Shown here piece by piece: positions 53,938-64,000 of a DNA stretch of 64,000 bases. This DNA comes from Rhynchopus sp. YZ270_cl-10 (Eukaryota > Euglenozoa > Diplonemea > Diplonemida > Diplonemidae): NCBI GenBank assembly GCA_964035575.1, contig OZ037925.1, forward strand, positions 930,001-994,000, in the 5' to 3' direction. Every line of letters starts with the position of its first letter. Positions within the stretch are counted from its first letter, which is position 1. A model generated the notes under the pieces. That model saw only the letters and a program-made list of their open reading frames with translations, was not told where the DNA came from and searched no databases. The translations under genes and the position numbers were made by a program.

Positions 53938-54137
53938 GAAAAAAAAAACGATCGTTTTTTTTTTCCTTCACGATCGTGAAGAAAAAGGTGCTTTTTTTTC
54001 ACGATCGTGAAGAAAAAAAAAAAAAAAAAACGATCGTTTTTTTTTTCTTCACGATCGTGAAAAAAAAAAAAAAAAAAAAGACCGATCACTTTTTCCCAGA
54101 TTCGTAAAAAAAAAAAAAAAAAAAAAACGATCGTTTT
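53938..54137. repeat. Array of perfect palindromes centred on CGATCG
   Basis: Six CGATCG cores within 200 bp, either A-run-CGATCG-T-run or TTCACGATCGTGAA, separated by A or T runs. The same word TCACGATCGT occurs at 50405-50437. Confidence 0.93.
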
Positions 54138-56661
54138 CACCCTATGTTTTTTGTACCAATTTGAAATCAGGCACTCCGCTAGGTACTAAAGTTCTGTTGA
54201 TTGTCAACAGAACTTTTTGAAAATGGGGAAAAAAAGAAAAAAAAAAAGGTTCTGCTAAGTGGTTCAGACCCGTTCCACCTGTCAAAAAAGCTCAGGAGAA
54301 GAAGATATGGAGAGGTGAGTGCTCAAACGTCCCAAAAAAGTCAAAATCGGGCGTTGGTAAAAAAAAAAGTTGCGTACCGTGCGCCTGCGGCGCAAGCATG
54401 TACCCCACCAACGTGGACCATCAACAGAATATTTTCAAAATCGGAAATCCTAGCGGAGAGCCTGGTACCAATATCAGGGTGTTTCCTAATTTGCTTCCGC
54501 TTCCGGGGATTTGGAAAAAATTGGCCAGGGAAAAAATTTGCGGGAAAAAATTAGGGACGTGTTTAAAGTGCTTATTTTTTGGTATTTTCCCGAAAAAAGT
54601 ATGTTCACTGTTCTGGATCGCTCCAATCATTCAAATAAAGCAGTTTTCGGGAATTTTTATTTTCACCGATGTTGGGTACCGTGCGCCTGCGGCGCTGCCT
54701 GTTCCCTACCAGTTTCTACAGGCAAACACTTGGCCCCCTGTACCTTACACTGACGGGTTTTGACAAAAACCAAGAACTTGTCCATTTCGGCAAATTGACC
54801 CCACCACAGAACGGGCGGATTCCGAAAATGCAAATGCCGGTGTTTTCGGGCATTTTCATGTTTTCAGGATCAGGGAGAGAAAATCTGGGTTGTGGGATTT
54901 ACCTGGTCCCCTTTACCTTACACTCATTTTGACCAAAACCAAGAACTTGGCCATTTCGGCAAATTGACCCCACCACAGCGCGGACGGATTCCGGAAATGC
55001 CAATTGCGGCATGTTTTGGGGCTGAAAACCCACTTTTTTTCCAGGGAAAAAATTTGCTTCCGGATGTCGGAATTTTCCGGAAAATTTCCAAAATTAGGAA
55101 ACACCCTGACCAATATATTCAGGCTATTATATACGATTTTTTTCCTTACCAAAAGTGCAAAAAAAGTGAGGTTGCTGTTCCTGAGGGGGCTGGAGGCACG
55201 GAGGGGCTTTTTTTGGAAGAAATGAACTTAAGATTGAAGTATCATCGTTGTACTGCCCAGGGAGGGTTCCCGGCTACCGGCTAGTTTCCTAGGGCCTTAT
55301 GGCTTCACTGGCTAGGGCTCCTGCAGGTCCCTCCACACATGTACCGTGCCTGACTTCAGCACCCAGGGTAACATTCCCAGCACCTTTCACCCCTTCAGGA
55401 GGAGTGCCACAAAGGGCACCCGGATGCAATTTTCCACGTCCATATCAGGACATGGCTCTATTTCTTTTTGCGGAGCAAAAAGAAAATAATATAAAATGGC
55501 GCCGCAGGCGAAAAAAAATTGGGGTACGGTGTAAAAATCTAGCCTCTTACACCACAGGGTCACTCAACGAACCTTTTTTGCGGAGCAAAAAAGGAAAAAT
55601 GACGCCGCAGGCAAAAAAAAATTGGGTACAGCCTGTATGGTATGGGATTTCATGGTGCGGTCAGCAACCCAGTTCCCTAAAAAAACGCAAAAAACTTTTT
55701 CTCCAAATCTGCAAAAGTTTTTTTTTTTTTTCAAAACTGAGGTTCAGCCTCAGTTCTACTATGGTGTATAAATCTCTGAATATATTTGAAATGAAATGAA
55801 GCAACAAATAATACGTTACGTTCTTAAGGATGTACGTTGCACTGTTGTTGTTTGTTCAAAGACCGTTTTCTTTTTCTTTTTCTGGTCGGTTTTGCAAAAA
55901 AAAAATGTTTACACAAAAAGAGCAAATCTGGCTATTATATTCTTCTTTCTTTTTTACCTGTGGATATTCGGCCACAGAGAGATGTTTTTTTGAATTGTAC
56001 TGCAGCCACACTAAGAGAGTGATGGCTTGGACTGCTCCCTTCCTCAAGGTTATACGTCTTCAAGGAACAGCTGCACTGTTTCCAGTACCCATGTGGAAAT
56101 AAGTTGTGTTCAAGACTGGCATACCCGCAATCTTATCCGCCAAATAGAAGATACCTTTTCAGCACTTTTCAAGTTGCTCATTTGTGAAAGATGTTTCTCG
56201 AAGAGTGCTGCAAAGGGAGTGTGCACCAAGAGTTCATCCCCAGGCGTGGTTTCACCCCATATTCATATTCCACAGTGGCTGAGAGAGAAGATAAGTCGTA
56301 ATCGCATACAAAAAAGTAATGCGCCCTTCCCTCTGACTCCACGTCTACAGCACCACTAATCAAAAATAAACAGAGTACAAAGGAACTTTCAAAACACGAA
56401 AAAAAAAGCATTTTTCAAACCCCACCGTGTTCATATTTCAAGGTGAGTTTTTATTCTTTTTCATTGTCTTGCTCTTCTAGGGACTCGTGGAGGTGGCGAT
56501 AGGTTGTGTGTGACGGTCCACACTTCTCCTTTGTTCTTATCCATTTCATTCATGTGGCCACAGATTAGGAAACGTAAAGACCCTTTGACTATGCTCTGTG
56601 TCAGATGCGCCGCAAACACAACAACACAACAACAGGTATTCTGCAGACACAACAAAAGACA
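54138..56661. other. Intergenic repeats; R1 copy 3 at 55440-55700
   Basis: R10 copies at 54795 and 54958. R1 in plus orientation at 55440-55700 (TTTTTGCGGAGCAAAAAG, GGCGCCGCAGGCG, GTACGGTGTAAAAATCTAGC). Frames at 56027-56359 are coding-like but unassigned. No supported host gene. Confidence 0.6.
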
Positions 56662-59600
56662 ATGTTGCGCGCATGCTTGGCAGCGCTGCTGTGTGTAAGC
56701 ACGGAGGCAAACCTCATGACTCCAGCACCGCCCACAGCTTCTCCTGACACACGTGCACCTGGCGTGTTCTTCGACTGTGAGGAGCACAACGACCTGGGGG
56801 ACAATGAGACTGGGAGCGTGAGATTTCTCAGCGACGGCACCTCCCAGACGGCGTGCTGGCACATTGAGTGTGACAAGGATGTTGTGATCTCGTTCCCCTA
56901 CCTGTGGCTGAACACGTATGCCCTCCTGGACCTGTACATGTCAGGGAAGGATTCTGGAAGTGGAGCAGACTTCACCTTGGAGAAGAGGTTCGGCGATCAC
57001 GACGGCGGTCCCATGGATGTTGTGCTGAGCGGGTCTGCATTTGTGCAGTTTAGTCGCTACTGGGAGTGGTCAAGACTGGAGTTCAACTACGTGTGTGTGG
57101 ATGCGACCACTCAAGCACCGCCCTCAGATGTGCCGGACACACGTGCACCTGGTGTGAACTACGTCTGTGAGGACCACAACGACCTGGGGGACAATGCGAC
57201 TGGGAGCGTGAGCTTTCTTAGCGACGGCACCTCCCAGACGGCGTGCTGGCACATTGAGTGTGACAAGGATGTTGTGATCTCGTTCACCTACCTGTGGCTG
57301 GGCACCTATTCCCTCCTGGACCTGTACATGTCAGATGGAACAGACTTCACCTTGGAGAAGAGGTTCGGCGATCACGACGGTCCCATGGATGTTGTGCTGA
57401 GCGGTTCTGCATTTGTGCAGTTCAGAAGCACTCGCTACTGGGAGAGGTCAAGATTTGATTTCAACTACGTGTGTGTGGATGCGACCACTCAAGCACCGCC
57501 CTCAGATATGCCGGACACACGTGCACCTGGTGTGAACTACGTCTGTGAGGACCACAACGACCTGGGGGACAATGCGACTGGGAGCGTGAGCTTTTATAAC
57601 TCCGCCGGACCCCACACGGAGTGCTGGCACATTGAGTGTGACAAGGATGTTGTGATCTCGCTCACCACCCTGAAGCTGGGCCGCTATAACTTCCTGGACC
57701 TGTACATGTCAGGGAAGGATTCTGGAAATGGAACAGACTTCACCTTGGAGAAGGGGTTCGGCAATTACGATGGTCCCATGGATGTTGTGCTGAGCGGTTC
57801 TGCATTTCTGCAGTTCAGAAGCAATCGCTACTGGGGGTGGTCACGACTTGATTTCAACTACGTGTGTGTGGATGCGACCACTGTAGCACCACCCACACCT
57901 TCTCCTCCCACGCCTGCACCTGGTGTGAACGATCCGACTGTAGCACCACCCACAGCTTCTCCTCACACACGTGCACCTGGCGTTCCCTACGTCTGTGAGG
58001 AGCACAACGACCTGGGGGACAATGCGACTGGGAGCGTGAACTTTCACAACGACGGCACCTACCAGACGGCGTGCTGGCACATTGAGTGTGACAAGTATCT
58101 GGTTATCTCGTTCACCTACCTGTGGCTGGACACTTTTGCCTACCTGGACCTGTACATGTCAGGGAAGGATGCTGGAAATGGAACAGACTTCACCTTGGAG
58201 AAGAGGTTCGGCTATAACGATATTCCCATGGATGTTGTACTGAACGGGTCTGCATTTGTGCAGTTCAGAAGCACTCAACAGTGGGAGCGGATCATGCTTG
58301 ATTTCAACTACGTGTGTGTGGATGCGACTACAGTACCAGCCACAGCTTCTCCTGCCACACGTGCACCTCGTGTGAACTATCCGACTGTTGCACCACCCAC
58401 AGTTTCGCCTCACATATCGTACACACCAGGTGCAGGCGTGACTGTAGCACCACCCACAGCTTCTCCTGACACACGTGTACCTGGTGTGTTCTTCGACTGT
58501 GAGGACCACAACGACCTGGGGGACAATGAGACTGGGAGCGTGAGCTTTCTTAGCGACGGCACCTCCCAGACGGCGTGCTGGCACATTGAGTGTGACAAGG
58601 ATGTTGTGATCTCGTTCAACACCCTGACGCTGGGCACCTATGCCCACCTGGACCTTTACATGTCAGGGAAGGATTCTGGAAATGGAACAGACTTGACCTT
58701 GGAGAAGGGGTTCGGCTATTACGATGCTCCCATGGATGTTGTGCTGAGCGGTTCTGCATTTGTGCAGTTCAGAAGCAATCGCTACTGGGAGTGGTCAAGA
58801 TTTGATTTCAACTACGTGTGTGTGGATGCGACCACTCAAGCACCGCCCTCAGATATGCCGGACACACGTGCACCTGGTGTGAACTACGTCTGTGAGGAGC
58901 ACAACGACCTGGGAGACAATGAGACTGGGACCGTGAGCTTTTATAACTCCGCCAGACCCCACACGGAGTGCTGGCACATTGAGTGTGACAAGGATGTTGT
59001 GATCTCGTTCACCAGCCTGACGCTGGGCACCTATGCCCACCTGGACCTTTACATGTCAGGGAAGGATTCCGGAAATGGAACAGACTTCACCTTGGAGAAG
59101 AGGTTCGGCGATCACGGCAGTCCCATGGATGTTGTACTGAGCGGGTCTGCATTTGTGCAGTTCAGAAGCAATCGCTACTGGGAGAGGTCAAGATTTGATT
59201 TCAACTACGTGTGTGTGGATGCGACCACTCAAGCACCGCCCACAGGTGTGCCGGACACACGTGCACCTGGCGTTCCCTACGTCTGTGAGGAGTACAACAA
59301 CCTGGGGGACAATGCGACTGGGAGCGTGAGCTTTCAGAACTACGACACCTCCCACACGGAGTGCTGGCACATTGAGTGTGACAAGGATGTTGTGATCTCG
59401 TTCACCACCCTGAGGCTGTCAACCTATTCCTACCTGGACCTGTACACATCAGGGAACGAGTCTGGAAACTTCACCATGGAGAAGCGCTTCTTTTATTACA
59501 CCAGCCCCATGGATATTGTGCTGAGCGGTCCTGCACTTGTGCAGTTCAGAAGCAATTACAACAGAGGATTTGCAAGAGTTGAGTTCAACTACGTGTGTGT

Positions 59601-62227
59601 GGATGCGACCGCACCAGTACCACCAACACCTTCTCCTCAAACACGTGCACCTGGCATGAACGATCTGACGGTAGCACCACCCACAGCTTCTCCTCATGCA
59701 CGTGCACCTGGTGTTCCCTACGACTGTGAGGAGTACAACGACCTGGGGGACAATGAGACTGGGAGCGTGAGCTTTCACAACGACGATACCTCCGAGACGG
59801 CGTGCTGGCACATTGAGTGTGACAAGGATGTTGTGATCTCGTTCACCACCCTGCAGCTGGGCACCTTTTCCTACCTAGACTTGTACATGTCAGGGAAGGA
59901 TTCTGGAAATGGAACAGACTTCACCTTGGAGAAGAGGTTCGGCTATTACGACAGACCCATGGATGTTCTACTGAACGGGTCTGCATTTGTGCAGTTCAGC
60001 AACACTCGCCACCGGGAGTGGATCATACTTGAGTTCAACTACGTGTGCGTGGATGCGACCACTCAAGCACCGCCCACAGAAGTGCCGGACACACGTGCAC
60101 CTGGTGTGAACTACGTCTGCGAGGAGCACAACGATCTGGGGGACACTGAGACTGGGAGCGTGAGCTTACAGAACTACGGGAAGCCCCACACGGAGTGCTG
60201 GCACATTGAGTGTGACAAGGATGTTGTGATCTCGTTCAACACCATACAGTTTCCCCGCTATACCTTCCTGGACCTGTACATGTCAGGGAAGGATTCTGGA
60301 AATAGTAGAGATTTCACCTTGGAGAAGAGGTTCGGCGATCACGACGGTCCCATGGATGTTGTGCTGAGCGGTTCTGCATTTGTGCAGTTCAGAAGCGCTA
60401 ACCACTGGGAGTGGTCAAGATTTGATTTCAACTACGTGTGTGTGGATGCGACCACTGTAGCACCACCCACAACTTCTCCTTACACACGCGCACCTGATGT
60501 GAACGATCCGACTGTAGCACCACCCACAACTGCTCCTCCCACGCCTGCACCTGGTGTGAACGTAGCACCACCCACAACTGCTCCTCCCACGCCTGCACCT
60601 GGTGTAAACGTAGCACCATCCACAACTGCTCCTCCCACGCCTGCACCTGGTGTGAACGTAGCACCACCCACAACTGCTCCTCCCACGCCTGCACCTGGTG
60701 TAAACGTAGCACCATCCACAACTGCTCCTCCCACGCCTGCACCTGGTGTGACCGTAGCACCACCCACAACTGCTCCTCCCACGCCTGCACCTGGTGTAAA
60801 CGTAGCACCATCCACAACTGCTCCTCCCACGCCTGCACCTGGTGTGAACGTAGCACCACCCACAACTGCTCCTCCCACGCCTGCACCTGGTGTAAACGTA
60901 GCACCATCCACAACTGCTCCTCCCACGCCTGCACCTGGTGTGACCGTAGCACCACCCACAACTGCTCCTCCCACGCCTGCACCTGGTGTAAACGTAGCAC
61001 CATCCACAACTGCTCCTCCCACGCCTGCACCTGGTGTGAACGTAGCACCACCCACAACTGCTCCTCCCACGCCTGCACCTGGTGTGACCGTAGCACCATC
61101 CACAACTGCTCCTCCCACGCCTGCACCTGGTGTGACCGTAGCACCACCCACAACTGCTCCTCCCACGCCTGCACCTGGTGTGACCGTAGCACCATCCACA
61201 ACTGCTCCTCCCACGCCTGCACCTGGTGTGAACGTAGCACCACCCACAACTGCTCCTCCCACGCCTGCACCTGGTGTGAACGTAGCACCACCCACAACTG
61301 CTCCTCCCACGCCTGCACCTGGTGTGACCGTAGCACCATCCACAACTGCTCCTCCCACGCCTGCACCTCGTGTGACTTCGGCACCTGAGACATCTTCGCC
61401 AAGTGTGCCGACCACGAATGCACCGCTGACTGTGGATGATGTTGACTGGTGTGATGTTGACGCAGACTGCAGGACTTACGACGATTCCGCAGCGACGTGT
61501 GTTGAGAGCAAATGTGTGTGCTCGGAGTCGGCGGGGTTTGTGAACCCTGTGACGAAAAAGACGAAAGAAACCCTCTTCATCTGTGTGCAGCCGACCAAGA
61601 GGGGGAAGGTGAAGCTGCGTCTGGAGTGGAACGTGGACTGCGAGCAGTCGAACGGTGCAATTGAGGGTGCAGTGCGGACAGCCATTGAGGAGACGACAAG
61701 GGGCAGAACGGACACCTTGGTTGTGTCGTGTGGGTCGACGATCTTCGTTGTTGATGTGGAGGATGCAGACATCACGACTGTGGCCACGGAGGACATGTCT
61801 GAGCTGATTGTGGCATCTCTGAAGAAGAACGAGGCTGCAGTGGCTGCTGGGTTTGCAACACCAATGACTGTCGGAAGCTCTGTGGTGCCGACTCTGAAGT
61901 GCAGTGCTGCAGGGGCTACCGAGATGGTGCTTGTCAACGGAGGCTGTGTTGCGCTTGCATGCGAGTCTGGTTACCTGCTCTCGTCTGGGTCGTGTGTGGA
62001 GGATGACGACTCTGATGACACTCTCAACACTGGTGAGATTGTTGGTATTGTTCTCGGGTGCAGTGCGTTTGTGGTGATCATCATTGCTGTGTCTGCGATC
62101 TTTTTGTGCAAGGGCTCGAAGGCTAAGGACACGGTATGTCACCCCCCACACCACACTTCCACTCACTGTCCACTGACCACAACTTTTCTCTCAGGAACCC
62201 ACCGAACCTGTGAACGAACTTGTGTAG
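56662..62227 (+). CDS. Giant CUB-like-repeat type I membrane protein
   Basis: Exon 1 56662-62133 and exon 2 62195-62227 (phase 0, GTATG intron of 61 bp) give 1834 residues ending EPTEPVNELV. The ATG at 56662 is preferred because it begins a signal peptide (MLRACLAALLCVSTEA). Nine CUB-like domains follow, each with CE(E/D)HNDLGDN, CWHIECDKDVVISF, LDLYMSG, LEKRFG, PMDVVLSGSAFVQF and NYVCVDATT, joined by Thr/Pro linkers. Next are 18 copies of a 16-residue unit (48 bp) in which APPTT and APSTT mostly alternate. A Cys cluster (WCDVDADC, CVCSESAGF, about 1596-1645), a module (VKLRLEWNVDC, LVVSCGSTIFVVDV, about 1650-1770) and a TM helix (about 1793-1816) close it. The last three parts are shared with the protein at 25010-27217. 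It is probably a glycosylated adhesin or recognition protein. Tandem near-identity predicts copy-number variation between strains. Confidence 0.85.
60505..61370 (+). repeat. 48-bp coding minisatellite, 18 copies
   Basis: In-frame tandem within the CUB-repeat gene. Several adjacent pairs (CCACCC then CCATCC variants) form a 96-bp higher-order unit. Confidence 0.95.
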
Positions 62228-62261
62228 TCTCTCTCGCTTGACGACATAATCAAGTTTCATT

Positions 62262-62304
62262 TCCTGAGGCTGTGCGATAACGATGATGGTCAAAGGTGAC
62301 TAAG
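62262..62304 (+). promoter_or_regulatory. Hairpin-motif upstream block after the CUB gene stop
   Basis: GCTGTGCGATAACGA then AAGGTGACTAAGC, about 40-75 bp after the stop codon. It matches 34549-34585, but the right arm GCTTAG is absent here. Confidence 0.45.
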
Positions 62305-62381
62305 CGGTGCCGAAAACAATACCGGATAGCTTCACCCCCGCCTCCTTTTAGTTTTGCGGGGAATTTTTTGTAGGGGGGTAG

Positions 62382-62404
62382 TTCCGCTCGCGAAGTGAGC
62401 GGAA
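62382..62404. other. Perfect 8-bp hairpin
   Basis: TTCCGCTC, loop GCGAAGT, then GAGCGGAA. It could act as a terminator-like structure, but it resembles the other small hairpins of the window. Confidence 0.6.
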
Positions 62405-64000
62405 TTTTTTTGCCCAAATTAATTTACCCCCAACTAACTTAGTTGCCGAAATAACGTTTTCCCCGCCGCAATATTCGCGTTTCAAAGTTACTGAAGAATG
62501 AAGTTATTTCTCCCTTCATTTTTTTGTTTTTGCAACCAAGGAATTTATAACCATTTCCCCATTTGATACATCTGTCTGACCACCTAATGCATTCCTTGGT
62601 TGGTCTCTATACCCTGAGACCGGAACTTCCCCCCCTTGTCACTCTCCCTCATTACAGTGCTTTCATTTCTGTTGTCAATAATCGTGCTCTTTTCCCATCC
62701 CCATTTGCCACACCAAATCAATGATGTTGTTCGCAAATTGTTGACCAGTAAAGAACAATAACTATCATCGATGAGGAACACTTCCCCCCTCCCACGATTG
62801 TGATGATATCAGTGCATCGTCGTCCACGAAATTAAAAACTCATGTAGGATCATGAACCGTGGAAAATGGCAACAGAAAAAACACTGCTCTGAGTGCGTTC
62901 CCTTCCTCTCTCTTTGTATTTCCCCTTTTTTGTTTGGTGACTATTTTTTAGTGGTGGGTGGGGCGTTTATGGTCAGCAAAAATAGGTAACAAGCGTGTGT
63001 TTTTTTTTTAGATGTGTTGCATAATATTATGACCGTGTTTCGAAATATATTGTACAGAGATGTATTGTATGGAATAGATTTTCGGCTTTTCGGGCGAAAT
63101 GCTATTTTTTTTGACCTAATTTGACCTCTGTGTTTAGTTCAATACGATGCGAAACACGTTTTACAACAGAGACACAAAATGGATTACGACGACACTTCAG
63201 TCTCCATTCATGCAACCAAGGCTTCAAGAAGAACTGATAACATGCAAGCTTACTGCCTCTGGCCTGTGACTGCCCTCCTCCCACCCTGCTTATGGTTCAC
63301 CTGTCCTCCAGTCAGGACAAAGAAAAGAAGTATAAAAATAGCGAACGTTTTGACCTGTATGTGTTTTTGGTTCATCCAATTGAACGATTTATGCAATCAG
63401 TACAAAACAGTGAGCTTTCTTTTTAATTCAATTATGTCTTCTCTTATCCACATGATAGCTCCCTGTCATCTTTCATTTCATTTTTTTCTTCTTTTCTGCA
63501 GTGTTGTGTTTCGACCACGCGAGTCTTGCCTGTGGTACACACCTGCACGACAAGAGAGTCAACTGACAACACACGGGCGCGGGATGACCCGCTTTGATCT
63601 GTGTGTCTGGTCTGCCGTCTCTCTTGTTTCCGTTGATAGATTTTGTATGCACACGAAGGCATATTCGTCTTTCAACCTTTCTTTTGTTTGCTGTTTTGCT
63701 GTTTTTTTGTTGTGATTGTGCACTCAAGGCGTATTGCCACACCATGCGCACTTGACCATACTTTGCTTTATCAGCACCATGTTTGCTTGTAAGTGCTTTC
63801 ACGTGTCGTAGTTCGTACAACGCATGACGCGCATGAGCCGCCCCGGTGTGCTAGAGCATTCTCAACCCCCTTTCCCTCCCCTCGTTCATGCGCAAGGACA
63901 TCTCCCCTGTCCGTGCACCGCTTAGTGGTGTCCTTGCGTCACCTTTTGTCCTTATTGTTAATGATACCCCACCCCTTTGCCTTACTTTGCTTTGCACAAT
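62405..64000. other. No recognisable gene
   Basis: A plus-strand frame at 63179-63715 (178 codons, Cys- and Phe-rich) stays open but resembles nothing I know and lacks a clear start context. The rest is unremarkable intergenic sequence. Confidence 0.45.

Noticed and set aside
63179-63715. 178-codon plus-strand frame, considered as a membrane protein gene.
   Set aside because: Irregular hydrophobicity, no homology recognised, no splice or start context to support it.

Overview
The window is nuclear DNA from a flagellated eukaryotic microbe (protist). Host genes are broken by short spliceosomal introns, almost all starting GTATG. One gene encodes a CEP41-like ciliary protein, and there are no operons, Shine-Dalgarno sites or recognisable tRNA/rRNA genes. 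The lineage cannot be fixed from this sequence. There is one assembly gap of exactly 200 N (27753-27952).

Nine host protein genes are supported, all on the + strand: a polyQ RRM-like/MYND zinc-finger protein (4442-6807), cytosolic-type threonyl-tRNA synthetase (10200-12956), a CEP41-like rhodanese protein (14946-15905), a SET/Rubisco-LSMT-like methyltransferase (19339-21161), a Pro/Thr-repeat type I membrane protein (25010-27217), a secreted-type Cys-rich tandem-module protein cut by the gap (27953-29973), a Na+/Ca2+ exchanger of the NCX/Calx-beta type (32470-36978), a secreted GH63-like six-hairpin glycosidase (43645-45279) and a giant CUB-like-repeat membrane protein (56662-62227). The two membrane proteins share an EGF-like Cys cluster, a membrane-proximal module and a TM helix, so they look like members of one cell-surface family.

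The rest is mobile and repetitive DNA. It includes a decayed LINE with RNase H (827-2735, minus). A young, nearly whole tyrosine-recombinase retroelement of the Ngaro/VIPER type lies at 38212-43008, with A1-ORFs-B1-A2-B2 split direct repeats. There is a hAT transposase remnant (51498-51830, minus). A cluster of four adjacent inverted-repeat units (46984-48650) includes two that carry short tyrosine-recombinase-like N-terminal ORFs. At least a dozen short dispersed repeat families are present, some with terminal inverted repeats and some inside introns. There are large minisatellites built from closely related 7-9 bp words, and arrays of perfect palindromes. The 11 kb between 45280 and 56661 has no supported host gene.

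The most novel-looking items are the inverted-repeat cluster with recombinase-like ORFs, the repeat family found upstream of 3' splice sites in two unrelated genes, the conserved CTAAGC/GCTTAG hairpin motif often found downstream of stop codons, and the all-plus gene orientation combined with pyrimidine tracts before start codons.
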